From NCBI GenBank assembly GCA_024696005.1, contig JAILHF010000049.1, positions 1 to 64,000 on the forward strand: a stretch of DNA of 64,000 nucleotides, in the 5' to 3' direction. The position numbers were made by a program, and so were the translations under genes. This DNA comes from Lachnospiraceae bacterium. Its GTDB lineage: Bacteria > Bacillota > Clostridia > Lachnospirales > Lachnospiraceae. This document shows, in pieces, positions 26,521-35,027 of this stretch (positions are counted from its first letter, which is position 1; each line of letters starts with the position of its first letter). Below the pieces are notes generated by a model that saw nothing but the letters and a program-made list of their open reading frames with translations, did not search any database and was not told where the DNA came from.

Positions 26521-27894
26521 ATGGAAGAGACATTAAAGAACATAAGCACATGTTATTCTATATTGTTTTCCGTTTTTCTTTCCGTTCTTCTGTATCTTTC
26601 ATTGAAAAAATGTTTTCTGAAAGAAGGACAGAGCAGGGGAAAGCTTTTTTTCAGGACGCTTCTCACTAATCCCATACCGGTCTATTATATATTGGTCTTT
26701 AGCACTGCGGTAATGGCTGGGGTCGTCATAATGTTTTTCAAGGTTGTAAAGGGCGAAGATCCGAATATGATCGTTGCCCTGTCGGAAGATAAACCCATCA
26801 TCTATCTTCCATCAATCCTGCTGAGCACTATCCTGTTCGTGTTTATGATGATCCTGTTTGCGCGCTCTATCGGGAAGAAAATGAAAGTGCCCAATCTGTC
26901 TCTGGTCACTTACGTGTATCTGATCTTTTCGGTGGTCTTCATACTCAGCGAGGGAGGAACGTTCAAAGAAACGGACGGAAGCTTAGTGTTCTTCTATTCC
27001 GTCGGGATCGCAAAGACTACCGTCTTGTTCATAGCAACGCTGCTCATATACCTGCTTGTGATAAGAGCGCTTTCGGAGCTGACGGACAGGAAAAGGGAGA
27101 TCAATTGGAAGCTGTTTGTGATTTCTCCCAGTGTTTTTATACCGGTCTACACAGTGGTGGATTATGTTTCCTATATGTACGGCGGCGAAAAGGTCTACAT
27201 CGCGAGTCAGTTTTTTTCGACGGTCATCCTTTTTCTGTTCATATGGGCGTTTTACATAATCATCAAAAACATCAATGCGACGAACGAAGCGATCGATGCA
27301 AGGGAAACGATAAAAACGCTTTCCGTTGAAGTCATGGAAGCACTTGCGCACACGATCGACGCGAAGGATAAATACACGAACGGCCATTCCATCCGGGTTG
27401 CAAAATACTCCCGGATGATAGCCGAAAAAATGGGACTGGACGCGGGGACCTGTGAGAACATATACTATATGGGTCTGCTGCATGATATCGGAAAGATCGG
27501 TGTGTCGAACGAGATCATCAACAAACCGAGCCGGCTTACCGAAGCCGAATACGACATCATCAAGACGCATCCGGGGATCGGATATAACATACTGTTTGAG
27601 ATCAAGAGCAATCCTGCCCTCGCGATCGGAGCGCACTGGCATCACGAACGTTACGACGGGAAGGGTTATCCCGACGGGATCGCGGGAGAAGACATACCGT
27701 TGGAAGCAAGGATCATCGCCGTTGCAGACAGTTACGACGCCATGACCTCCAACCGCAGCTACCGGAATTATCTGCCGCAGGAAAAAGTCCGGGAAGAGAT
27801 CGAGAAAAACATCGGAACGCAGTTTGATCCCGAAGCGGCAAAATGCATGCTTGCGATCATGGAAGAGGACCGGGAGTACAGACTGCACGAATAA
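26521..27894 (+). CDS. Membrane HD-GYP domain phosphodiesterase
   Basis: A 457-residue protein. Residues ~10-250 hold about seven membrane helices acting as a sensor. The C-terminus is a full HD-GYP domain: ALAHTIDAKDKYTNGHS, LLHDIGKIG (HD), HPGIGYNIL, and HHERYDGKGYPDG (GYP) with downstream ADSYDAMTSNR. HD-GYP enzymes hydrolyse c-di-GMP to GMP, and the metal ligands all appear present. It starts behind AAAGAGGAGTTGTGTA and is followed 11 nt later by a second HD-type protein. Confidence 0.92.
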   Translation: MEETLKNISTCYSILFSVFLSVLLYLSLKKCFLKEGQSRGKLFFRTLLTNPIPVYYILVFSTAVMAGVVIMFFKVVKGEDPNMIVALSEDKPIIYLPSILLSTILFVFMMILFARSIGKKMKVPNLSLVTYVYLIFSVVFILSEGGTFKETDGSLVFFYSVGIAKTTVLFIATLLIYLLVIRALSELTDRKREINWKLFVISPSVFIPVYTVVDYVSYMYGGEKVYIASQFFSTVILFLFIWAFYIIIKNINATNEAIDARETIKTLSVEVMEALAHTIDAKDKYTNGHSIRVAKYSRMIAEKMGLDAGTCENIYYMGLLHDIGKIGVSNEIINKPSRLTEAEYDIIKTHPGIGYNILFEIKSNPALAIGAHWHHERYDGKGYPDGIAGEDIPLEARIIAVADSYDAMTSNRSYRNYLPQEKVREEIEKNIGTQFDPEAAKCMLAIMEEDREYRLHE

Positions 27895-27905
27895 AAGGAA
27901 AAGCT

Positions 27906-29846
27906 ATGCAGAAGCTGAATAGAGAAGAGATCAAAAAAGAGTTTCAATCCTATGCAGAACGGCTGCGAGAAGTCCGCAAGCTTTCGGCTCCTTCGATGGA
28001 GGAGGTGAAGAATGCGGATGATTACAGCCGCGTTCTGCTTTATAATTTCCGAAAGATCGGAGAACTGGCCGGAGAAAATGCGGAAATGCTGGACCGCATC
28101 CTGATGCCGATGCTTCAGGGCAGTGAGCCCCTGGACGAAGAAACGGCGGAGGAGCTGGACGCGCTTAACGGACTTTTATTGGATGCAACGCATACCGACG
28201 TGATGGACGGCTGTCTTGCCGAGATGATCGATGAGCGTTTGAGCAGCACCAAAGAGGAGCTGCCGGAAGAGGAAGATAATACGGATACGGACCCTGAAAA
28301 AAAGGTCCGCAGGCTGGACCGCGCGATCGACATGGCTTATGAGCATATAAACAGGAGTTACCGCAGCGATGATGAAGAGGAGGTGCTCAGGGCTGTCCGG
28401 AAGGGAAGCGCGGATTATCGTGAGATGCTGACATTTCTGGATAAAAAACGATTTTCCGGACTGTCTCCGGAGGCGAAAAAAACAGTACTTGTAGCTGCGA
28501 GATTCGGAGCGTGTCTGTATGAGCTCACTGACCCGGCCGAGATGATCCGATGTCTGAACGAAGTGCGGGAGATCCTGAAGGATCCGTTCTACCGGGAAGC
28601 CTTATCGGACAAGGAATTTGACGAACATAACTTTTTGATCTGCGAATATATCGCCGAAATGGCATATACGGATGATCGGCCGGAGGAGATCTACCGGGCG
28701 GCTTTTGATGCAGGCTGTGAGTGTGAAAGGCTGGTGGAACAGGGCAATACGGGAAATATGGAAAAGCATCTCGGAGAGGAACATATCCGGACGCTGATGC
28801 TGATCGCGGCCGGAAGGATCCTGGATCCGTCTCTGGAAAGACGCCTGTCCGAGTTGATCGAACTCTATGAAAAACGGGATAAAGAAGATTATTCGCGCCC
28901 CGGAACAAATGTAAATTTAAGCAGTGCGCTGGTGATCTTTTCGATGATCAATGTCCTGCGGGAAAAGAAGGGAGCTGAGGTTCCGGAGAAGCTCCTTGCC
29001 CTGCAAAGGCGGATCCCGTACGAGATGATGCGCTACTATTCCCTGGCCCGCTCCGGTGAAATGGTCACGGCGTTTTCTGCGCATCTCAATAATTTCCTGG
29101 ATGATTTCCGTGAGATCCCCGGAGGGATCCGTTTCAGCGAGCTCAGCATGCGGGCATTGATGGCGATCCATCCGCCTACCTATGTTCACTCCAACATGGT
29201 GGCCAAGCTGAGCCTCTGCCTTGCCAGGCATCTGCTTGCGGTACAGCCCGAACGTTTTGTCGGTTTTCCGGGCTGCAGCAGTGTGGAAGACGTGAAGGCT
29301 TCCCGTGACCGCATCCAGGATTACGTGTATCATGCCGCGCTTTATCACGACATCGGGAAGCTCACGATCATCGATACGATCGCGATGTACGGCCGCAGGC
29401 TCCTGGATGCGGAATTTCTGATGCTGAAAAAACATCCCGACAACGGCGCAAGGATGGCGGAGCGTTTTGAATCCATCAGGGAGTATGCGGATGTGATCCG
29501 GGGTCATCACCTGTGGTACGACGGAAGCGCCGGATACCCCACGGATTTCAAAACAGCAGACAGTCCCTACAAGACCGTGATCGACATCGTTCAGGTCGCG
29601 GATTGCATGGATGCTGCAACGGACCGGGTAGGCCGCAGCTACAGCCGCGGAAAGACCGTGGACGAATTCATAAACGAGGTTTCGGAAGGCGCCGGAACAC
29701 GCTATGCGCCGTATGTGGCCGGGATCCTGAAGGATCCCGCAACGCATGATGACATCATGTACCTGTTGGATGAAGGACGGAGCCGGATCTACAGAGATAC
29801 CTACAGGCTATTGGCTGAACTGCTCCAAAAGGGCCGGAAGGAATGA
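27906..29846 (+). CDS. Soluble HD-GYP-like signalling protein
   Basis: A 646-residue protein without membrane helices. Residues 1-420 are mostly helical, acidic and unrecognised (possibly a TPR-like or four-helix scaffold). Residues ~470-620 form the HD-GYP-like domain: YHAALYHDIGKLTIID, LKKHPDNGARMAERF, and HHLWYDGSAGYP with the GYP triplet kept, then VADCMDAATDRVGRSY. The order of metal ligands is preserved, so activity is plausible. It follows the membrane HD-GYP gene in one operon, so the two may act in sequence or form a complex (inference). Confidence 0.8.
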   Translation: MQKLNREEIKKEFQSYAERLREVRKLSAPSMEEVKNADDYSRVLLYNFRKIGELAGENAEMLDRILMPMLQGSEPLDEETAEELDALNGLLLDATHTDVMDGCLAEMIDERLSSTKEELPEEEDNTDTDPEKKVRRLDRAIDMAYEHINRSYRSDDEEEVLRAVRKGSADYREMLTFLDKKRFSGLSPEAKKTVLVAARFGACLYELTDPAEMIRCLNEVREILKDPFYREALSDKEFDEHNFLICEYIAEMAYTDDRPEEIYRAAFDAGCECERLVEQGNTGNMEKHLGEEHIRTLMLIAAGRILDPSLERRLSELIELYEKRDKEDYSRPGTNVNLSSALVIFSMINVLREKKGAEVPEKLLALQRRIPYEMMRYYSLARSGEMVTAFSAHLNNFLDDFREIPGGIRFSELSMRALMAIHPPTYVHSNMVAKLSLCLARHLLAVQPERFVGFPGCSSVEDVKASRDRIQDYVYHAALYHDIGKLTIIDTIAMYGRRLLDAEFLMLKKHPDNGARMAERFESIREYADVIRGHHLWYDGSAGYPTDFKTADSPYKTVIDIVQVADCMDAATDRVGRSYSRGKTVDEFINEVSEGAGTRYAPYVAGILKDPATHDDIMYLLDEGRSRIYRDTYRLLAELLQKGRKE

Positions 29847-29876
29847 TAATGTTGCCAGGCAATTTTCCGAAGAGAC

Positions 29877-29904
29877 TTGAAAAAAACACGATATCCTATA
29901 AAAT
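29877..29904 (+). promoter_or_regulatory. Putative promoter
   Basis: TTGAAA, a 16-nt spacer and TAAAAT precede the small gene at 29986. A hairpin, roughly TCGCAAAGG/CCTTTTGCGA (29923-29946), lies in the leader. Confidence 0.45.
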
Positions 29905-29985
29905 GATTTCAGGGTGGTCGCAAAGGATATGCATAGCCTTTTGCGATCTTGGGACCCGAAAAAAATGAAAAATGGAGGGATCTTC

Positions 29986-30180
29986 ATGGATAAGGGAACC
30001 TATATCGATAAGGTGACAATGGATTTTGCAACCTACTATCTTGAGACGATCAAGTTATACCGCTTTCCCGCCGAGACCATGGAGCGGGATGTCGATGCGG
30101 CCGTCTACAGGATGTGCCAGATGACAACGGTATTATATAAAGCGCTTCAGAACCACAAGGACGAGCTGCCGTTTGATTAA
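29986..30180 (+). CDS. Small hypothetical protein
   Basis: A 64-residue soluble protein starting at ATG 29986 after GGAGGGATCTTC. It is mostly helical (FATYYLETIKLYRFPAETME, AVYRMCQMTTVLYKALQN). No family is recognised. A strong terminator follows, so it forms a single-gene unit. Confidence 0.55.
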   Translation: MDKGTYIDKVTMDFATYYLETIKLYRFPAETMERDVDAAVYRMCQMTTVLYKALQNHKDELPFD

Positions 30181-30250
30181 TGCCGGGATCTTCGGATCAG
30201 GGAAATAACCCCGGTTTATCCGATTCCTCCTATTGATAAACTGATAATAA

Positions 30251-30305
30251 ACAAAAAGCTGCGGCATCCGTCGCCGGTCGATGACGGCGGATCGCCGCAC
30301 TTTTA
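30251..30305 (+). terminator. Long GC-rich terminator
   Basis: TGCGGC/GCCGCA outer stem and ATCCG..CCG/CGGCGGAT inner stem, with flanking A-run and T-run, in the gap between 30180 and 30424. The A-run on the other side makes it possibly bidirectional. Confidence 0.8.
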
Positions 30306-30358
30306 TACGCATCCCGGCATCCTGGTAGTGCGCTTTGTACCGCTTGGTTCCGGAGATA

Positions 30359-30387
30359 TTGCCGCCCCGGAAACTGCCTGTTAAGAT
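30359..30387 (+). promoter_or_regulatory. Putative promoter of the DUF7010-like operon
   Basis: TTGCCG, a 17-nt spacer and TAAGAT, 37 nt before the start at 30424. Confidence 0.4.
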
Positions 30388-30423
30388 GGATTCATAACAA
30401 AAAACCCCTTGGAGGAATGGACA

Positions 30424-30999
30424 ATGAATATGAATCCCGCTAACATGACAGTCAGTATCGAACACCTGAAGGCGCTGAAGAGCGATGCGCAGAAGATGCA
30501 GAAAAAAGGCCTGCCGTTCATGATGGCATCAGTCATCATCTGGACATTGATCCTGCTGGTGCAGTTTTCCGGCAAAGCGGTGGTCACGAAAAATCTGTAT
30601 ACTTTCATGTGCTCCTGTTTTCTGATGCCGCTGGCCTTTCTGTTTTCAAAGATCATCGGAGCCGATATCTTCAGAAAGACGCAGAACCCGATCAACAAAC
30701 TTGGATTATTGTGCACCATGAACCAGATGCTCTACCTTCTGATCGTGATGTGGGCCTACAGCCGGAAACCCGAAGCCATGCTGATGCTGTACGCAATGGT
30801 ATTTGCCGGACACCTGCTTCCTTACGGCTGGGTGTATGACAGCAAAACGTATACGGTCTTTTCGGTGGCGGAAACGATCGGAGCGCTGGCAGTCAGCCTC
30901 ATTCTGGGAAATGTAGCGACGGCAGTATTCATGATCGCCATGCAGTGCGCAGTCTGCATTCTCCTCTTCGCAGAAGTGAGAAAGGAACAGAAGGAATAA
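30424..30999 (+). CDS. DUF7010-like membrane protein
   Basis: A 191-residue protein with a short charged N-terminus and about six membrane helices (first at FMMASVIIWTLILLVQF). The segments MPLAFLFSKIIGADIF, NKLGLLCTMNQMLYLL and GHLLPYGWVYDSKTYTV are those I associate with DUF7010. Function unknown. ATG 30424 is chosen with GGAGG ten bases upstream. It abuts the LytTR gene. Confidence 0.65.
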   Translation: MNMNPANMTVSIEHLKALKSDAQKMQKKGLPFMMASVIIWTLILLVQFSGKAVVTKNLYTFMCSCFLMPLAFLFSKIIGADIFRKTQNPINKLGLLCTMNQMLYLLIVMWAYSRKPEAMLMLYAMVFAGHLLPYGWVYDSKTYTVFSVAETIGALAVSLILGNVATAVFMIAMQCAVCILLFAEVRKEQKE

Positions 31000-31443
31000 T
31001 TGAACGTTGAGATCACGCAGGACGAAAAGTTTCTGGTCACCGCAGTGGAGATCCGCTGCAGGGAAAAAACAAAGGAAGTCCTGAAGCTGAAAAAGTATAT
31101 CGAGAATTACCGGGCCGGGATCGTGGCTGACGAAGACGGGGAAAAGCTGATCGTCGGTGCCGACAAGATCCTCTACATCGAATCCGTGGACAAAAAGACC
31201 TTTCTGTACACGGAGGACAAGGTCCTGAGTACGGACAAGCGTCTTTACGAGCTGGAAGAGATCCTGGACCGGGCGGATTTCTTCCGCTGCTCCAAATCGG
31301 TGATCGTCAACCTGAACAAGATCACCAGACTGAAACCGGAGATCACAAGGAACATCCTTGCAACTCTTTCCAACGGCGAGGTGGTGGTGGTTTCCAGAAG
31401 ATACGCATCGGAACTGAAGAAAAAACTCGGGATAGGAGACTGA
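31000..31443 (+). CDS. LytTR-family transcriptional regulator
   Basis: A 147-residue protein whose C-terminal ~95 residues form a LytTR DNA-binding domain (KILYIESVDKKTFLYTEDKV, then FFRCSKSVIVNLNKITRLKP and VVVSRRYASELKKKLG). There is no receiver domain. The best start is TTG 31000, directly after the upstream stop, with GAAGGA five bases before it. Paired LytTR/DUF3021 genes are common in Firmicutes, where the membrane partner is thought to modulate the regulator. Confidence 0.85.
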   Translation: MNVEITQDEKFLVTAVEIRCREKTKEVLKLKKYIENYRAGIVADEDGEKLIVGADKILYIESVDKKTFLYTEDKVLSTDKRLYELEEILDRADFFRCSKSVIVNLNKITRLKPEITRNILATLSNGEVVVVSRRYASELKKKLGIGD

Positions 31444-31446
31444 ACG

Positions 31447-31878
31447 ATGGGAGAATTTTTGAAAAACATGAGAAACGGCCTGGCGTTTTCGTATTCCTGG
31501 CTGGTGCTCTGCTGCGTGATCGTTTCGCTGATCAACGGAAGCGGGACGATATCCGTCCTCTTTCTGGTCAAGCTGTTTGTGCTCTGCTTATGGGGTGCGG
31601 CTGCGTTCACACTGTGTTTCCTGAACGGGCGTGTTCAGAAAAAGGGCTTCCTTTTCTGTCTGAGCCTGTTCTATCTTCTGTTCATTCCGGCCGAGATCGG
31701 GATGTTTTATCTGATGGGCCTGTTTACATCTGCGGGCAGCAGGCTCCAATGGATCCTGCTGGGAGCCATCGTTATCGTCTGTTATCTGGGCTGTCTTCTG
31801 ATCGATGCCCTGATCATGAAACGCAGGGCCGTTCTGTATACCGAGAAGATGAAAGAGTACCTTTCGACGAAGGAATGA
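31447..31878 (+). CDS. DUF3021-family membrane protein
   Basis: A 143-residue protein with four membrane helices (residues ~15-35, 40-60, 68-92 and 100-122) and a basic C-terminus. It starts 3 nt after the LytTR gene. DUF3021 proteins habitually follow LytTR regulators and probably control them at the membrane (family inference). Confidence 0.8.
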   Translation: MGEFLKNMRNGLAFSYSWLVLCCVIVSLINGSGTISVLFLVKLFVLCLWGAAAFTLCFLNGRVQKKGFLFCLSLFYLLFIPAEIGMFYLMGLFTSAGSRLQWILLGAIVIVCYLGCLLIDALIMKRRAVLYTEKMKEYLSTKE

Positions 31879-31907
31879 AATTTTTTGAAAAAAGTTGAAA
31901 ATGTGTA

Positions 31908-31956
31908 TTGACAAGTTTGGTTTATAGTTGTAAACTACAATCAGTTTATAGCTATA
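31908..31956 (+). promoter_or_regulatory. Promoter and BlaI-type operators
   Basis: TTGACA, a 17-nt spacer and TAAACT (31908-31936). The -10 region is embedded in the perfect inverted repeat TTGTA-AAC-TACAA (31928-31940), close to the TACA/TGTA operators of BlaI/MecI. A second palindrome TATAGCTATA (31947-31956) follows. GTTTATAG is directly repeated at 31920 and 31944. Autorepression by the following gene is likely. Confidence 0.75.
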
Positions 31957-31999
31957 GACCAAATTATGTTTTGGAAAGGAGAAAAGAGGAAAAAAAGTT

Positions 32000-32365
32000 A
32001 TGGATGATTTATTGTTATGTGAGAGCGAATATAAGATGATGGATGTGATCTGGGACAACGCCCCGGTCGAATCGGGAAAGCTCGTAAAGCTCTGTGAGAG
32101 CAGGCTGTCCTGGAAAAAATCCACGACTTATACGATGCTCCGGAAGCTGTGTGAGAAAAACATCGTGAAGAATGAGGATTCCCTGGTCACGGTACTCGTC
32201 GAGCGGAAAGACATCCAGTCGCATGAAAGCGAACATGTGGTGAAAAGAAGCTTCGGCGGATCCCTGCCGGCGTTCGTGAACGCTTTCCTGGGTAACGGAA
32301 AGCTGAGCAAAGAGGAGGCGAACGAGCTCATCAGCATGATCGAAAACCACACAGACGAACAATGA
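32000..32365 (+). CDS. BlaI/MecI-family repressor
   Basis: A 121-residue winged-helix repressor: LCESEYKMMDVIWDNAPV, then WKKSTTYTMLRKLCEKNIVK (recognition helix) and a C-terminal dimerisation part (LSKEEANELISMIE). BlaI repressors are inactivated by proteolysis when a partner M56 protease senses its signal. Its partner is the next gene. The usual VTP-rich cleavage region is poorly conserved. Confidence 0.9.
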   Translation: MDDLLLCESEYKMMDVIWDNAPVESGKLVKLCESRLSWKKSTTYTMLRKLCEKNIVKNEDSLVTVLVERKDIQSHESEHVVKRSFGGSLPAFVNAFLGNGKLSKEEANELISMIENHTDEQ

Positions 32366-32391
32366 TCATTGCAGAAGTATAGGGGATTTTT

Positions 32392-33987
32392 ATGGATAAA
32401 ATATTCCAACAGGTTTTACAAATGAGTACCTACGGAAGCTTGGCGATCATCGCCGTTCTGATCCTGCGGAAATGCTTCGCAAAGCTGCCCAAGAGGATCA
32501 GCGCTCTGTTCTGGATCGCGGCCGGCCTTCGGCTGCTGTGCCCGGTCAATATCGGCACAGCGCTCAGCCCGATGAACCTTTTCGGAAAGGCGAACGAGGC
32601 GCCGGCACCGGTCCGGACGGAAGCGGTACGGCAGACCGTGAACGCCCTGGCACTTCAGGGAGCAAAAAAGACAGCGGCCGTAGCGGCACAACCGGTCGTA
32701 CATGCAGCGACCATGGACTGGAAAGCGCTCATTCCCATCATCTGGCTCGCGGGCATCGCGATCGCATTCATCTATCTTACGGTGAAAACGATACGCCTGC
32801 ACGCAATGCTCCGGAAAGCGAAGAGACAGCCCGACGGAAGCTATTACGAATCGGACGCCATCGATACCTCATTTGTACTGGGGATCATGAGACCCAGGAT
32901 CTATATGCAGACAGGCTTGTCGGAACAGGAAAAGGCCTATGTGTTGCTGCATGAAAAGACTCATATAGAGAAAGCAGATCATATAACAAGATTGATCGGC
33001 GTGCTGACGTTGTGCCTGCACTGGTTTAATCCGATCGTATGGATCGGTTTCGCGGAGATGTGCTCCGACCTGGAGATGCGCTGCGACGAAGCGGTCATCG
33101 ACAAGATGGGCAACGGGATCAAGCGGTCGTACTGCAGATCCATCGTGGAACTGGCACTGGATCGTGAAAGCGTGCATAGCGGGCTGTACGCGGCATTCGC
33201 CGGCGATAATTACAGCGGAAAGGAGATAAAAAAGAGAGTGAAAAACATCATCGATTATAAACAGATTTCAAGAATTGCAGGAGCTATCATTATCGTATTC
33301 GCACTGGGGATCGCGATCGTGCTGTCCTCCAAGGCGATGGACAAGGAGGAGCAGGACGCAGGGCCCGCAACGGTAAAGGAAGAACGGGAGCAGCTCGCAG
33401 TGATGAATGCCGGGAATGCTGAGGAGACCGTTCAGACCATTGACGCAGAAGATGACGAAGAAGAGCCTGTCGGTCATCCGGTAGGTGATCCCAACGTGAC
33501 CAGCCTGGATCTTACAGAAGAAGAATGCATCGAAACCTACGGACTGCAGGGCAAAGAGATTCCCGACGACGTGATCTACAGCGATGAAGGCAGACCTTTC
33601 AGCAAGACCTGGGATTACAGACAGGATCCTGTTCTGAGCAAGATGGCAGCCCGTTTGGAGAAGGAAGGCTGGACCCTCCTGTCGCCGGATGAGGAGTATC
33701 TCGACCAGGACGGAAACGTTCAGACCGGAAGAGAGCTCTACCGTTTCGCAGCCGAGATCGGGGAATACAACCTGGTGAATGTGCTCCGGGTGTCGGAGGA
33801 GTATGCGAACGAAAGCTTTGATTCCCCTGAAATAAGGGATGGCATCTGGTATGCGTCCATCGGAAGTGTGGAGGACGGCTGGATCATGGAGCGCATGTAC
33901 GATCCCGAGTCCGGTGTCATGATCTACTTCGACGGTGATGAGGCGGTCGACTGGGAAGCATTGGGACTGTTTGACGCGATCCGCTGA
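32392..33987 (+). CDS. M56 (BlaR1/MecR1-like) membrane metalloprotease sensor
   Basis: A 531-residue protein. Three to four N-terminal helices (first MSTYGSLAIIAVLILRKCF) surround an M56 domain with the zinc motif HEKTH in LLHEKTHIEKADH and the downstream LEMRCDEAVI glutamate. A later helix (AGAIIIVFALGIAIVLSS, ~residues 296-313) leads to an extracellular domain of ~210 residues. This sensor has no penicillin-binding SxxK/SxN/KTG set, so it is not a beta-lactam sensor. It contains an acidic linker and a domain starting TSLDLTEEECIETYGL that I do not recognise. It pairs with the BlaI-like gene. Confidence 0.85.
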   Translation: MDKIFQQVLQMSTYGSLAIIAVLILRKCFAKLPKRISALFWIAAGLRLLCPVNIGTALSPMNLFGKANEAPAPVRTEAVRQTVNALALQGAKKTAAVAAQPVVHAATMDWKALIPIIWLAGIAIAFIYLTVKTIRLHAMLRKAKRQPDGSYYESDAIDTSFVLGIMRPRIYMQTGLSEQEKAYVLLHEKTHIEKADHITRLIGVLTLCLHWFNPIVWIGFAEMCSDLEMRCDEAVIDKMGNGIKRSYCRSIVELALDRESVHSGLYAAFAGDNYSGKEIKKRVKNIIDYKQISRIAGAIIIVFALGIAIVLSSKAMDKEEQDAGPATVKEEREQLAVMNAGNAEETVQTIDAEDDEEEPVGHPVGDPNVTSLDLTEEECIETYGLQGKEIPDDVIYSDEGRPFSKTWDYRQDPVLSKMAARLEKEGWTLLSPDEEYLDQDGNVQTGRELYRFAAEIGEYNLVNVLRVSEEYANESFDSPEIRDGIWYASIGSVEDGWIMERMYDPESGVMIYFDGDEAVDWEALGLFDAIR

Positions 33988-34056
33988 GAAGGAAGCGCCA
34001 AAATCCGTACTCTGCCGCATGGATCCGTACGGCAGTTGATAATAGATAGCAAGTAT

Positions 34057-34082
34057 GGGGGGCCGGCCGGCCCCCTTTTTTT
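34057..34082 (+). terminator. Terminator after the M56 gene
   Basis: A G6CCGGCCGGC5-type self-complementary stem (34057-34075) running into seven T. Confidence 0.9.
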
Positions 34083-34107
34083 GTGGCAAAACCCGGTAAA
34101 AAATCTC

Positions 34108-34136
34108 TTGACATATCCGATAATATTTGCTAAATA
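34108..34136 (+). promoter_or_regulatory. Promoter with repeated ATAATATT motifs
   Basis: TTGACA, a 17-nt spacer and TAAATA. ATAATATT occurs at 34120-34127, 34134-34141 and 34165-34172, with a near match in between on the other strand. The repeats cover the spacer, the -10 box and the early leader, as an operator would. Confidence 0.65.
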
Positions 34137-34196
34137 ATATTTAAAAGCATATATTATTTACGGGATAATATTCCAACATATTTTAAGGAGGTTAAT

Positions 34197-34916
34197 ATGG
34201 CGAGAAAAAAGGCAGAAAACGAAGCGCCGCGTCCCATTACCGTGGCGGATCATCAGGAACTCAACCGCAAAAACAACAAACAGAACCGCTCAGCCGTTAA
34301 CGATGCCCTGAAATTCCCGCAGGGAGAGCAATTCGATCAGGATCTGACCGAGATCCTGGAAGGCGATTCCGAGGAAAAGGGCGAGACCGTCGTTATCGCC
34401 CTGATCGACTGTGATTGCTTCATGGCGGTCAACAAGGAATTCGGCTCCGAAGAAGGGGACCGTTTCCTGATCGAAACCGGGAAATTCATTGAAAAGAATG
34501 CCCCGAAGAACGCCTCCGTCTACCGCATAGGCGGAGACGAGTTCGGGCTGATCTTCAAGGGTGACATGGAAAGGGAGGAGATCTTCCTCTTCCTGAACGA
34601 TCTGCGGAACAATTATGATGTATCAACGCCGGATGGCAGGAAGCACACGATCACCATCGGCATGGCCACCGCTTTTGTGGACGCATCCCGCTGCGCGGAG
34701 CTCATCCGGAAAGCCGACGGCGCCCTGTTCCGTGCCAAAGCCGGCGGAGGCAACCGGGTCATCATGGCAAGGGAGGAAAAAATGATCCCCAAGACCAGTC
34801 ACTATACCCAGGATCAGCTCCTTCGCCTCAACAAACTGGCGACCCGCGAAGGGATCGGGGAAGCGATCCTCCTGCGCGAAGCGCTGGACATGCTGTTGAA
34901 GAAATATGATGTATGA
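34197..34916 (+). CDS. Soluble GGDEF protein with a ribbon-helix-helix-like tail
   Basis: A 239-residue cytoplasmic protein. The GGDEF domain (~60-190) has ALIDCDCFMAVNKEFGSEEG (metal/nucleotide site), an intact YRIGGDEFGLIF near residue 112 and KADGALFRAKAGGGNRV. The upstream I-site RxxD is absent. Residues ~203-238 (YTQDQLLRLNKLATREGI, then LLREALDMLLKKYDV) have the pattern of a ribbon-helix-helix DNA-binding domain. A diguanylate cyclase-like domain joined to an RHH domain is unusual. The promoter repeats above may be its own operator (inference). Confidence 0.75.
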   Translation: MARKKAENEAPRPITVADHQELNRKNNKQNRSAVNDALKFPQGEQFDQDLTEILEGDSEEKGETVVIALIDCDCFMAVNKEFGSEEGDRFLIETGKFIEKNAPKNASVYRIGGDEFGLIFKGDMEREEIFLFLNDLRNNYDVSTPDGRKHTITIGMATAFVDASRCAELIRKADGALFRAKAGGGNRVIMAREEKMIPKTSHYTQDQLLRLNKLATREGIGEAILLREALDMLLKKYDV

Positions 34917-34927
34917 ACAATTCTTCC

Positions 34928-34955
34928 AAAAGCCCCCTTATAGGGGGCTTTTTTA
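34928..34955 (+). terminator. Terminator after the GGDEF gene
   Basis: AAAGCCCCC/GGGGGCTTT stem with a 5-nt loop and a T-run. It overlaps closely with the next promoter. Confidence 0.93.
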
Positions 34956-34983
34956 TTGATAAGATGGGAAAATGCGGTATAAT
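34956..34983 (+). promoter_or_regulatory. Promoter of the giant secreted protein
   Basis: TTGATA, a 16-nt spacer and TATAAT, about 45 nt before the start codon. Confidence 0.75.
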
Positions 34984-35027
34984 TTTAGGTAATGCAAAAA
35001 ACTTATGCCAAAAGGAGGGGTATTGGG

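Noticed and set aside
29914-29985. Leader peptide before the 64-residue gene
   Set aside because: The frame runs without a stop into the downstream gene, so it would be an N-terminal extension; the well-placed GGAGGG favours ATG 29986.
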